A DNA stretch of 64,000 nt from Tetrapyrgos nigripes (Eukaryota > Basidiomycota > Agaricomycetes > Agaricales > Campanellaceae). Shown here in pieces: positions 19,250 through 30,359 of the stretch. Position 1 is the first letter of the stretch. Each line of letters starts with the position of its first letter. Location: NCBI GenBank assembly GCA_013368315.1, contig JAACJM010000022.1, positions 670,765 through 734,764 of the forward strand. The letters run 5' to 3'. The notes beneath the pieces are model-generated. The model saw nothing but the letters and a program-made list of their open reading frames with translations. It had not been told where the DNA came from and ran no database searches. Made by a program: the position numbers and the translations under genes.

Positions 19250-20580
19250 ACAAAAATATTTGGACGCTTTAAGCGTCGCATTCTGAATGTGACGACTAAA
19301 GTGTTGCATCATGTATGTACATACATGACTTATTTGTTATGTACCTTGTTCTTCTACCACCACCACCAAGACTACCTACAACATCCCTCTTCCTCCTGCA
19401 CCTCCCACCACATGTAACTAGGTGTTACATGTGATGTACATTGAATTGGCTTCAATGTACAGGTGTAGCAGCACCTTGAACTTGGTGTTTGAGATGACAA
19501 CAACACCTTTTTTTACGAAATCTCAACCATTTCTGGTCCTTTTTCTATGAACCCGGACTCGATTCCTGGGTTTCTGAACCCTCTCTACACGATGGCGAAG
19601 GTTTTGAAGGCGTCCGCCTCCGTTCGCGGACGATAGGGCTATGTTTCGCTTTTTGGGTATCTTGAAATGCCCATAACTTTTGAACGAGACCTCGGTACGT
19701 CCTAATTCCTTTATATCCGTGTTCTCCTCGTCGAGAAGATTTTCTAGCATCCCGACATCGTCCATTTGCATCAATTTCTCGTCGACCTCTTTCCACCTCA
19801 CCTCCTCACCTACTTCAACCTGTACCGCCTTCCCACCTTCTCAGAACTCCCTAGCCAGCTCTATTCCTACGTTCTTCGCTCCTCTGCATCGATTGAAATC
19901 ATCCCCGAGTTATTCCGACGCCCTGTTTTTTCGATATGGGTATCCCTCCTAAGGATATTTGGGACGCCACTTCAACCATCCAGGTAGGTGACAATTTGTC
20001 CGAGATAGCTACCAAACTCACTGTTTTCAAACACACTCGCACTAAAAGTCCATAGAACCACTGTTTCTTCTCCGATTCTCGAGGTCAGCACACCAGAATG
20101 TAGTGTTTCTGAAGAGCTTTCGGACGCCCCCCAAAACCATTCGGGTACGTGGTAATTTGTTTGAGATCGCTACCAAACTCATATTTTTCTCCAACAGACT
20201 CGCAATCAAATGCTCATAGAACCCCCTTTTCTCCACTATCCTTCATATATACCCACTGTCATTATTGATCATAATGACAGCGGAACTACATATAGACAAG
20301 GTCCATTGCAGCGTTATAACCGCTGATAAAAACAGGATCGTTGTGTACAAGTTGAGAAAGATCGATTCCGAGGCTATATTCAACCGATCGAAGCAAGCAC
20401 GAACAGCGCTGGTCTCCCGACAGAAGACAACATAGGTTATTCTCAGATATCACTGAAGATCGAAGCTCAACGCCTCAATGTTGTGACTTGGCTCAATCCC
20501 TCGCCACCAAAACACCATTTACAATTGTCAACCACCGACGTTGAACGTTGAACCCCGTCAAAAGTCTCCGTCAATCATCA
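19250..20580. other. Non-coding; ~110-bp diverged direct duplication
   Basis: The segments at about 19964-20075 and 20123-20230 are diverged direct copies: GACAATTTGTCCGAGATAGC and GGTAATTTGTTTGAGATCGC, then CTACCAAACTCA, then CACTCGCACTAAAAGTCCAT and GACTCGCAATCAAATGCTCA, then AGAACC. A 92-codon minus frame at 19523-19801 has no recognisable domain. Nothing else is seen. Confidence 0.45.
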
Positions 20581-20589
20581 AGGTCAGTA

Positions 20590-22720
20590 TTTACACGGTT
20601 GCACAGTACTTAGCCCGAAACGAATTATTCTTATTCTTAGTACACGCATATGTAACCATCCCCAACCGTCTTCTGCAACTCCTCCGGCATGAGTTCCTTT
20701 CCGTCTTTCCGAGTAGAGAAATATCAACTGGCGATCTTGGCGTCGATTTCAGCGCAGGAGTCGGGTGGGATGAGATGGCCTGTGTATGAGGGAATGAGTC
20801 AGTATATGCACCGCAAAAGTAGTAAAAAAAAAGAGTATGTATATGCACGAAAGAATAAGTATAAAACGAGTAGCAAGTGAAATAAATGTAAATGCGAAAC
20901 AACGAAAAGAAAGATCCAACCAAAGCCAAACGATCGGAGAATGAGAATGAGAACGAGAGATGATGCATTGAATAGAAAACGTATGAAGTCAAAAAGATAA
21001 AGATAGGACTGGAGAAGAAAGAACTGAGAAGGGCAAAAAACAAAGAGAAAAGAAACGTAGGAACGAACCTAAAATTAGACGAACGGAGGACTCACCAGGC
21101 CATTCATACGTCCTCCCAACGTCCATCCCACTTCCCACCACCGTATCATACTTCATATCACTCATTGACACCATATTATCCCTTCTGCACCTACAGATCT
21201 GCGACCGTTGATGTCGATACCGAGCCAGTGTAAGGCGTCTGGCGTGGGGGCTTGGAATCTATAACATGAAAACGGATAAAGAGACATCGTTAAGAGATCA
21301 GTGAAGTGGTACTGACCTCATATCCTTAACACCCGCAATAATCTCCGTACTCGCAAAATACCCATCTGCCGAACCCTCTTCCCTCTTCCTCAGGTTACAC
21401 ACCACCTCTCCCAACGCCATCTCTTCTTTTCAGAAGCATACAGCCACCCCAAACCCCCTCCTCATCCCATATCCGCCTGCACGCCCTGCGCCGTCTGAAT
21501 ACACTCTTCAATTGCATACAACAAGTACGGTTTGGATGTACAGAATCACTCCTAAGTACATTAGATCCATTACATTCGTTGTGGACTCGGAGAGTAACGT
21601 GTACATCAGGTGAAGAAGGAAAGAGGAAAGTGAGGTCACCGAACATGTAGACGGTAAAGTTTTACCGATTGGGGGAAGGAAGGTTTTGATATGGGGTCGT
21701 GTGATGAGTTCGGGGTACATTACACCAGTGTCATCGAAGAGGATTGACGAAGGAGGGTTTCGGAACTGCAGAGGGTTAAAGAGACAAGAATGAGTGAAAA
21801 GTGATGAAGGAGAACAGTTGAAAGAGTTACAGGTCAGCAAGCAACGACGAAGATAAAAATGAGCCACTCACATCCCTACCAAACGGGCTCTACTGCCGCG
21901 TTACTCGCCGCAATCTCAACGTTCAATACTCTCATTCACACTCCCATCCTCCCTCTTCACCAGGCAGCTCTTCGTCACAACCTTCCCATCCATGTCGATG
22001 TCCCCTCTCCTCACAGTCTCATACAACTCACTCAACTTGATATGCGCACGTGTAACCGCAATGAAAACCTGGATATCCAAGCCTTCGCCACCTTCTGCCT
22101 TTGTACAAAGCTCGTTAGCGAAGATCCGAAGAACGATGTGACCCCATGGATGATTTTTCCGAGTGTCCACTATGATCGGTTGGGTGGGGTGGTCATTGAG
22201 TAGTAGGGATGATGGGCAGAAGAGAGGTTGCGAGCGCGGTAGAGGAACCAGAGTGACGAGCGTTGAGAAGCTTGATGGAAGAAGGACGGGAGCAGATGAC
22301 TGGGTTCTGGAGGAAAGGAAGATGGAAGGAAAGACGGCTACGCTACTAATTAGCCCTCTGGATGATCCTGAGACCCTGCTCAACCCGTTAGCCAAAAAAA
22401 GACCTCAACATGAAACATCTCAACCACTCACCTCCCCCACCCTCAAAATCGACAGCCTACGTATCTTCCCCTCAAACACGATCCCGTAGGCGTGGTCACC
22501 ATCTTCTTCACCACTGGTAAATGGTTCAGTTCTTTCTCCACCAAAAGATGCATGATCCTGTCACTGTAAGACTGGAAGTCGCCCCGGTTATTTTGAATCT
22601 TCGGATACGTGGTATGGATTTCGGTGGGCAGAGAGAAACAGGAAATGGTGCAATGACCTCCGAGAGTTGTAAGGGAAGACTTTGCACTGGGGAGAGAGTA
22701 GGACTTTCCTAGTCTATCGA
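20590..22720 (-). pseudogene. Unrecognised coding-like fragments, minus strand
   Basis: Several minus-strand segments have protein-like composition with possible splice sites: GDHAYGIVFEGKIRRLSIL (~22430-22500), HPWGHIVLRIFANELCTK through GLDIQVFIAVTRAHIKLSEL (~21990-22170), FRNPPSSILFDDTGVMYPEL (~21690-21770) and FGDLTFLFPSSPDVHVTLR (~21580-21650). They follow each other in the right order for one gene, but I could not connect them in phase. I do not recognise the protein. It may be a host gene that is decayed or whose introns I could not place. Confidence 0.35.
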
Positions 22721-23110
22721 TTCCACATGAGTGTTAAGAGAGAGACACGTTTGTTTGGTTGTGTTGAGATCAAATGTTTTCGCCTCGGTGCATCAGGAAA
22801 CTGTCCAAAAAGGTTGCGCATGGTTGTAGGCGGTTGTACAACCGATACAACCCCGAAACTTCACAGCCCTACAACATTCCCACAACCTAATATTTTGAGG
22901 AACATTATAGAAGTCCTTTCGACAAAATTTTGTATGTATTCGCTCTAGTTCAACAATATCTTTGTATTTCATTATCCTAACGTACAAATCTACCCTAAAA
23001 GTGCCAAGGAACGAAAGATACAGAGGTGCCAAAAGTCGAGGAGTCCTGTCGGCAACCAAAAAACCCACGGTAACCCCTCAATGAAATCGGGCCATTTCCT
23101 GATGTGCTTC

Positions 23111-23265
23111 CAGCTACTTGCAAAACTCTAGACCCTTTTTGCCCTCTCCGTACATTTCGATTTGTGTTTATATCTGTGTACAATCTATACATTTGCGCTT
23201 GACTTGTTTGTTCTGACGTCGTCGAAAGCTTTTCAATAATGATTCCCTCCTCTCAGTCGTATTGC
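23111..23265 (+). repeat. Left terminal inverted repeat
   Basis: This is the left copy of the ~150-bp inverted repeat, paired with 26570-26731. It ends just before the transposase ATG at 23273, so it likely includes the transposase promoter. TTATATCTGTG is the only TATA-like word in it. Confidence 0.8.
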
Positions 23266-23272
23266 ATTGCCC

Positions 23273-24469
23273 ATGACTGGAAACTACCGCTATATCTCTT
23301 CCGAATGCAAGGAAAAAATCCTCCTACTCTCCCGTGAACTCAAACCCGTTCAAGTTGCCAAATCCCTTCGTGTCAGTGCCAAAACCCTCCGCAGAGTGCT
23401 TAGCTATGTGTCTGAGCACGGAGATGTCCCAAGGCCACTTCGAACGGGTAGACCTTGCCTTTTGGACGGGCTGGATACCATTGTGAGTCCCAGTGTATTC
23501 ATCTGGTCACCTTTCAGTCTTTCAAGCCATTGCAGTTTCTTGAAAGCCTCGTTGAGCACTCACCCGACATAAGTCTGGATGAATTGCAGCAGGAGCTTGA
23601 GATAAAGTATGGGTTGGAGAGGATACTATTAGCCGTCTGTTGAAACAGCGAGGATGGACTAGGAAAAAGGTGTGTGTTCTCTAGATGATTCTTTGGCTTA
23701 GGAACCAATTCTCTACATACGCAGATTATCTTTACTGCTGCCGAGCAGGACGAGGAATGGCGTGCAGCCTGGCACCTGGAAATGACCCGAAACTATCACA
23801 GGTGGCACTTGGTTTTTGTAGACGAATCAGGGATCAATCGACGAGCCTACAAGCGGCTTTATGGCTGGGCGCTATGTGGAGAGCGTGCTAGGATCAGTGA
23901 CTTTTTTGTTCGTGGCAAAAAGTGCGTTTCCAGTGAAGCTTTCCTCTAAGATCCAAACTAAATTATCACCCCAGGTATTCGGTTCTTCCAGCCATCTCTC
24001 TCAGTGGCGTCTTGTATCTGGATGTCTATGAGCACCCCGTCACTGGTGCTCATTTCATGACCTTCATTGATGCACTTTTGGACAAGATGAACCCATATCC
24101 TGGCCCGAACAGTGTCATAGTGATGGACAATGCATCTATCCACAAGTCTCCGGCACTACGCCCAATGATCGAGGCAAGGTATGACGATTTCACGCATGAT
24201 GATGTGTACATACCTGTTTAAACTTAGAGTTTCGTTGTAGAGGTATGAGATTGGTTTATCTGCCTCCCTACTCCCCAGATTTCGACCCTATTGAAGAAGG
24301 ATTTCGGTCAATGAAGGCATGGTTGCGTGTAAACAAGGAGTACGTCGCTGGGGAATTAAGTGGTTTACCAACAGCGAACCCGTACGCTATGATCTGGAGT
24401 GCCGTTCATGAGGCTATGACTCCCGAAAACATCAACACCTTTTACAATAACTCTGGATATTGGACATAG
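23273..24469 (+). pseudogene. Tc1-like DD34E transposase, five exons, one 2-nt frameshift
   Basis: Exons 23273-23482, 23536-23669, 23725-23921, 23975-24178 and 24241-24469 give about 323 aa. The N-terminus is a helix-turn-helix (RELKPVQVAKSLRVSAKTLR, then RTGRPCLLD). The catalytic triad is Asp in LVFVDESG, Asp in VIVMDNASIH and Glu in SPDFDPIEEGF, with 34 residues between the last two. The second exon has an extra GA dinucleotide in GGAGAGGATA near 23617-23620. Removing it gives YGLEDTISRLLKQRGW and makes the exon a multiple of three, so this copy is frameshifted by replication slippage. The other splice phases (0, 0, 2, 2) are consistent. The family moves by cut-and-paste at TA. With all three acidic residues kept, the damage is recent, and the flanking inverted repeats are well preserved. 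Confidence 0.9.
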
Positions 24470-24563
24470 TATAGTAGAGTATGTAGTAGAGTATCAATTT
24501 CAAATCTAGCACGTATCAAGAAAGAGTTCATGAGGAAACCAACAAAAGCTATGAGAGATTAAT

Positions 24564-26232
24564 CTACTGTGACATATAGAGTGGCTGGGTCTGAGCACGA
24601 AGGGTCATAGTTTTACAAATCTCGATAAAGTCACTAACACGGCCAGGAGGCATACCAATGATTTCCGAAAAGAAGGACAGATCAAAAGCAAGAAGACTGA
24701 CTAGATGGACATACGCAAAGCCAAATTCCTGAAGCTTCGGATAGTGATCAACCATTCTGATGATCGATGATCCAGGTGCACTATCCATCAACTTGAGTGC
24801 GGCCATCACTGACGGATAGGTGACGACGACGTTGTCATCCAACAAATCACCAGCTCCGTATTCCCATGAGCTGTATTGAGTGAGACTCTGGTTTGCAAAT
24901 ACAGATGCAGGAGACTGCGGCATGTTTTGAGCAGTGAACGATGCCTCAACTCTATTAGCAACAACGGCGGTGGCGGGTCCAAGTGGTGCCAACAGTGATG
25001 ACCCCATGTCGGTATGCGAAGTGATATCGGCCAAAGGACTATGATGACCAGAGAAGTCTGAAGGCAATGTGCTAGGAGCTGCTATGTTGGCGATAGTTGT
25101 GGATGCCTCGTGACCGACTGCAGTCGTAACAGTCTGTACCTGTCCGATTGCAGGCAAATGAACGTGAGTGTGTATTTCGGGTGCCAGATGTGCTTGGCGT
25201 CCAGGCCGCTTGTCGAGTCGAGATGGATGGTTTATGAAGAAGCGCTGGTAGACAATGTTGTGTGGGGGAGTGGTCAAAGTAGGATTATCACGGCCCTTGG
25301 CACGAGCAAGAGACTGTAGGTAACTGTAAATGCAAGGAACAGAGGCGAATGAAGCAGTCAACGTACCAGCTCTTTAGCCCATAGGGATAGCTCATATGGC
25401 TCAATGAACTCATGACTCCCATCTCCCTTCACATAGCAGAACCGACCCATGTGAACAGAACACTTGTATTTTTCTTCAAGTTCCGTTTCCTCGATCTTGT
25501 AACCACTATAGTCTGTCGCTTGGCGCTTGGGATCGTTCTCGTTGTGCTGGCGGCCGTTTTTCCTCTTTCTTGATGTAGTTGTGCTGGTAGCAATGACTGT
25601 AGCTGCATTGGCAGAAGCGACGGCCTTTGCTGGGTCCTATAGCAAACGGTCAGAGTTGTTCACAGTGAAAGATGGAGTCGAGGTACGTACCAAGTTGAAA
25701 ATCTTACAAACAACATCTCTCGTCCTTCTACGAAGCAAGAACTGCTGACCCCTGCTCAGACAATCGTTCCATTCCTCCTCTGTGGACAGTGCGTGAGGTG
25801 GACCAGTATCTCGGCTGACATACTTGTAGCCAAGACGCGCCGAGTTGACAGAGAGACCCATCTGAACACATATCTGTGTGTAGCCGTGTGCGAATGTCGC
25901 TGCACAGGAGAAATGCTTGGTGGTCACAGACTGGATGCCGCCGACAATGTTGGTGTTGAGTGGGATCTCGAACACCAAGATCTGCTGGGATGGATCATTT
26001 GCAGCTATGAGCAGAAATTAGCAGTCGCCCAAGGAAAACAGCTTGTAAACAAGCACGTACCAGGAGCAGCAGGCAGGGTATCCCTAGTGATGGGTTGTTC
26101 AGGTTGTTCAGGTTGTTCAGGTTGTTCAGGCACGTATGGAGGTGGAGGTCCTTGGGGAGGAGCTGGGGCATCTTCGCCGGGCACAAAGAGATGATTGTGA
26201 TAGTATTGAGGATTGCTGCGATGCTCGCTCAT
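24564..26232 (-). CDS. 501-aa accessory protein inside the Tc1-like transposon
   Basis: Four exons (26232-26061, 26004-25691, 25636-25367, 25313-24564) are phase-compatible and open from MSEHRSNPQYYHNHLF to LRAQTQPLYMSQ. The N-terminus is Pro-rich, with a PEQ tripeptide repeat from a 9-bp microsatellite near 26090-26130. A basic SRKRKNGRQH stretch could be a nuclear signal. Exon 3 has a Cys/His cluster, YKCSVHMGRFCYVKGDGSHE, then EPYELSLWAKELSLARAKG; exon 4 has NIVYQRFFINHP. The C-X2-H-X5-C-type cluster followed by LSLWA suggests a metal-binding nucleic-acid module, but this is inference. The C-terminal 90 residues look helical. The gene lies wholly within the inverted repeats and converges on the transposase, so it probably travels with it. 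It might aid transposition or be a captured host gene. Confidence 0.7.
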
Positions 26233-26569
26233 AGTGGTCAGAACCTGATGGATTGGGGAATGTGATCCATCTTTTTGTACGCTATCCGCATCGTTACTGG
26301 GGGTAGAAATTTTCAGCTGAGAGCAAGGGCAACATGACGACCTACGAGCTGGTGGTTGTATCAGGGTTAGATGGTCGTCGGTGTCTGGTCGCAGTAGCTC
26401 CCGAAATGGCAATAGGACGGTACACGAGGCTTACATGCGGATTTTGCAACAAGCGATTTGGCGATTTGAACGGTCAACGGGTTTGGGTTCACAGCCTACA
26501 CGAGAGTAGGAGGTCGTTTTCCTTGCACTCGGAAGATATATGGTGGTAGTTTTCAGCCATGGGTAACTT

Positions 26570-26731
26570 TGCAATACGACGGAGAGGAGGGAATCATTAT
26601 CGAAAGCTTTCAGCGGTCGACGTCGTCAGAACAAACAAGTCAAGCGCGAATGTATAGATTGTACACAGATATAAACACAGATCGAAATGTACGGAGAGGG
26701 CAAAAAGGGCCTAGAGTTTTGCAAGTAGCTG
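26570..26731 (-). repeat. Right terminal inverted repeat
   Basis: This is the inverted partner of 23111-23265. Compared with the left end it has GACGACGTCGACCGCTGAAA where the left has GACGTCGTCGAAAGC, a ~7-bp difference. A short related end fragment stands alone at 45390-45473. Confidence 0.8.
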
Positions 26732-26963
26732 TCATTGGCGCCATGTACCACGCTAACTCCTTACTCTCTTATGCAAGCGGACAATGTCTGGTAAACCTGC
26801 TACGTGGTATAACATAAGTCTCCTTCCAACGCTCCTGAAATACGGCTACGTTTGGGAGAAAAGATGCATAGGTCTTACTCCCGTCGCTGCTCGCTTCGCT
26901 CGCATCGACTCACCCACCCTAACCTAGTCTCGAGAACCAGACTGACGATACACTATGTATATG

Positions 26964-26978
26964 TAACCCTAACCCTAA
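26964..26978 (-). repeat. Interstitial telomere repeat
   Basis: TAACCCTAACCCTAA lies inside the intron that follows the last recognisable OPT exon. It marks the point beyond which the transporter gene can no longer be followed. Confidence 0.85.
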
Positions 26979-27009
26979 GTCATATGAAGCGCCACAAGGA
27001 TATACTCAC

Positions 27010-27300
27010 GAAGATTTGTCCGAGTACTGCACCGAAGCACGCTAGTCCGAGGCCTAAGAACCACATCCTCAAGGTTGAGATACGAAGACTTGGGTCGTCC
27101 TCGAGAGAGATGAGCCGCAGGGAGTAGTTGGTGTCAGTCTCTGCAAGGATAATCCACAGTCAGTAACAATACTAGGGAGACAGAAACTGTGCTACCACGT
27201 ACCAATTGGACGTTCCTTCTCATTTTTCCCAAGGTCAATTTCTCATCTTCTCCGAGTGTCGTGACCATTACTGCATCGGTCATGACCTTGTAGAACAAGA
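27010..27300 (-). pseudogene. N-terminal fragment of an OPT (isp4-like) oligopeptide transporter
   Basis: Two phase-0 exons (about 27300-27203 and 27138-27010) encode DAVMVTTLGEDEKLTLGKMR and then SLRLISLEDDPSLRISTLRM, WFLGLGLACFGAVLGQIF. In OPT/isp4-type transporters the DDPSLP-TLR-WFLG-GL-CFGAVLGQIF block begins the first transmembrane helix. After the donor at 27009 the next exon (FRPQ and beyond) is missing: the sequence runs into a telomere-like tract (26964-26978) and then unrelated sequence. So only about 75 residues of a protein that usually exceeds 700 remain. Upstream minus-strand frames (27414-27668, LVGLSSYELKDTVDMVLI) were not recognised and may or may not belong. Confidence 0.7.
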
Positions 27301-27399
27301 AGAGAGAAAGTTGGAAGCCAAGGAAGGGAAAATTCGCACTTGTGCTGGCTTTTAACCTAAACTTGTACATTCTATCTTTCAGAAGCAAGCAAATAGAAA

Positions 27400-28650
27400 C
27401 CGATTAGCAGAGTTCACATGGCATGGAACAATAAGAGGCACAAACCTTGAAAGATGTTCGCTTTCGCTATCATTTCACCGTAGCACGCCAGCTCGTCGTA
27501 TGACTTGGTACATGTGTGGAAGAACTTGGACAGATTTAGAGCTGAGGCTGAAATTAGAACCATATCAACAGTATCTTTAAGTTCATATGATGATAGACCT
27601 ACTAATTTCCACCCTTCCGGACGAGATAAGGTTGATCTGAAGGTGTTTCTGCGGAGCATTTTGTGCACACGATGTCCGCTGTGGAGACGATGGTGGTAGC
27701 GAAAGAAGAGAGAAGCCGTGCCCCAACAGGCGGGATTTACGCGTCGGTCCTTTCAAGCTCTAAAACTCAGTTAGAAATCCTGTATTTGCCTATGAAGACT
27801 ATGTATATACAAGCAAGCGTCTTGAGACTGACATTGCTATCGTTTATATACTTGAATGAAGAGGCGGTAGGCGTCGTATGCGTGGGATTCCGCAGTCGGC
27901 TGCAATTTGACTCTGGCCACCACCACCGAGGCCTATACAACGCCCACCAAGCCAAGAGTTGGGTGGACGACGACACAATATGTTACTAACATCTCACCAC
28001 TTCCCCTTCCGACTGGATTAGTCAAAGACAAGAACAAGAACTAGCAAGCATAAGCATAAGTACGAGTACGAGAATGGGGACATGATATCGGAACGCGATT
28101 TCCACTTCAACTTTGACGGCGTAGATGGGTTATTCGAAGTTACAACACTACCAACATCAAAGGAAACGGCAAATGCAATAGGAAGGGTGGAGGAGTGGAG
28201 AAACAGTGGGAATAGAATGCGTTAACGAGAGGTTTTTGGGTATTTGGGTATTCATTGAGTAGGGGGCTTTGGGCGTTGAGTTACATTCTCGGAGCTGCGT
28301 ATCTCTTATTTCATCGTCTGCTACGCCTTTGGGCGCAACCACCCCCACAGACCACTGTCGACTCTATACTCTGCTCGCTATCCTATATCGGGATTCGGTA
28401 GATGCTCATTCCTTTTCCCCTCCCTTCCCTCGCCTCCTTCCCCTTCCGAACACGAACACGAAGGATTGTAGGTGACCCAGTAGACCGCCACACACCGGCT
28501 TGGACAGGAACGGGGGAGATGATAGCGGGAATGGAATGGGAAGAACCGTTTGACGACGAAGGATGATGTATCGTCGTCGTTGGTGCGTTGCCATTAACAC
28601 CAGTAGCTGCCGACCAAAACCTCCTACATCTCCACAACCTCCTTCACTCA
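27400..28650. other. No gene that I can name
   Basis: A minus-strand frame 27668-27414 (FRSTLSRPEGWKLVGLSSYE, TCTKSYDELACYGEMIAKAN) looks protein-like but has no start or family. Its end at GTTTGTGCC could be a donor toward the OPT fragment. The segment 27700-28650 contains only short frames. Confidence 0.35.
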
Positions 28651-28678
28651 TCCCTACATTGTACCGCTCGCAGAACCA

Positions 28679-30148
28679 TCACCCACCACCACTAGAGCCT
28701 TTCGTGACCGCCGCGATCGTCTCCCCGATACCCTCAGTCATCCCAGTACCAACTCCCGTTGCACCACCCATCGTTGCGCTCAAACTCGGATCTGTAGTCG
28801 AGGGACTCACAGCTGCACCAGCTACACCCTCACCACCCATCCCACTCGTACTCCTTCTGATTGCACGCAAATTGGTGTTATATAATACGAAATCGTATTT
28901 GGCGAGTGGAACTGGGAGTAGGGAGCCAAGAGATATCCAGCTGGACGGAGCATGAGGCCATAGAAGAGAGCCGAGGGCGGAGTTGGGTAGGAGTGCGATG
29001 GACATGAGGACTGAGGGGTTGGGTGTTGGGTGCTGAAGAGAAAAATCGTTAGCGTGACGAACTCGAAGATGTGAATATAGAAATAGGAAATGGAAGCAGA
29101 GGAGCAAAAGGAGAGAAATCGACGAAAAACAAATGACGACGATGGGAGGGAAGAAAGTAAGAAGGGAGGCGGAGTATGAAATAGTACCGAGGGTTAAATA
29201 ACAAAGAAAAGAACACATTATGAACAGGCAGGGGAGAAGGAGGAAGATAGGCAAAGAAGAAGGAAGGAAACAAGACCGAGTACGAAATAACAAAGCAAAG
29301 AGAGGATTTGAATCGAAGAAGAGGACAAAGCAAACTGAAACAAAAGACAGATAGACATACCTCAACATGGTCAACACCATTTCCCTCTCCACCCTCTCCA
29401 TCCTTAGTCCCTTCAAACTAGCCAGCTCTCCAACGATAGGCCCCCATTCTGCCAACTGTGCTGCCTCGTCTTTCGTAAAGTTTGAGAACGCGAGTTACCA
29501 CTTATACCAACAACTGTGTTCCTAGAAGAACCCCCTGCTTCTCTGTCTTTGAAACTCGTAACAGCAGGCGTAGAAGCAGCACCCGAAGTCGCAGAGACTG
29601 GTGTAGCCAGTGGTTTGCGAGAGAAAGGCGGAGGAAGTTGTTTGACCAACGCTGGAGACATGTTCTTTGGAGGGGCTTTGGGTCTTGGGAGACGCGTTTG
29701 ACGGGTTTTGGGGGTAGTATGGGGTCGTAGACGGGTTTTAGATTTAACGTTGGCTTGGAAATTAGTGGTGGGGACATTGGTATTGGTGGTAGATACGTGA
29801 TTTGGAGTTGACGCCGTAGATGAATCCAACGCTGTATCCTTCGCCTTGGATCCAGACGCAGAACCAGTACCATCTATCCTCCCCTGATCCTGCGTCTGAG
29901 CCAACGTAGGCACGACCACCTGGACCTGCTGCCTCGTCGTCGCGAAGGGTGAGGATTGTCGTGGGTGAGGATGAGACGAGGCCGACTTCTGGTGGGAGTG
30001 AGAGGTTAGGCGTCAAGGACAGCGACGCTGATAAATTTTGAGAAGCACGGAGCAGCTTTCGGTGTAGAGAGGCAGAGGCAGAGGCAGAAGCTGAAGTAGA
30101 GGGTGTGGATTTTTTCTTAGCTGTCACAGCTGTACCGGTCACCGCCAT
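28679..30148 (-). CDS. Hypothetical Ser/Thr/Pro-rich protein, incomplete model
   Basis: Minus-strand frames run from a Lys/Ser/Ala-rich start (AKKKSTPSTSASASASASLH) through a basic Pro-rich region (TTPKTRQTRLPRPKAPPKN, PPPFSRKPLATPVSATSGAA) to DEAAQLAEWGPIVGELASLK. After a long intron of about 335 bp comes HPTPNPSVLMSIALLPNSAL, ending GETIAAVTKGSSGGG. The frame changes near 29940, where I could not place an intron with confidence. It is mostly disordered and no domain was recognised. It might be a regulatory protein gene or a decayed one. Confidence 0.35.
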
Positions 30149-30359
30149 CGCTTTGGAACCCAGTACTCAGCCTCCACCCCACCCCATCCACACCCGCACC
30201 CACACCCTTCGGTATACTCATCCAACTTCCTCCATTGGCTCAACCCTTAAAGCCCGTGCATCGTTCCCAGTGGGATGTACCCGTTCCCATGTTGGCGATT
30301 TCGTCTTCAGTGAGGGCGAAGCCTCGATGGCCTTTTACTGCCTATTGATGCGAATCTGA

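Larger units (their letters stand above)
23111..26731. mobile_element. 3.6-kb DNA transposon with ~150-bp inverted ends, Tc1-like plus accessory gene
   Basis: The two ends are long inverted repeats: 23111-23265 and 26570-26731 both read CAGCTACTTGCAAAACTCTA, then CCTTTTTGCCCTCTCCGTAC, ATTTCGAT-TGTGTTTATATC, TGTGTACAATCTATACATT and so on inward to GTCGTATTGC. They differ by a few substitutions and a short insertion in the right copy. A TA dinucleotide four bases in (AGCTACTTGC) would fit a Tc1-type TA target if the true end is CTTGCAAAAC. Inside are a Tc1-like transposase gene on the plus strand and a 501-aa gene on the minus strand. They converge, with 94 bp between stop codons. Nothing else of note lies inside. 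Confidence 0.8.
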
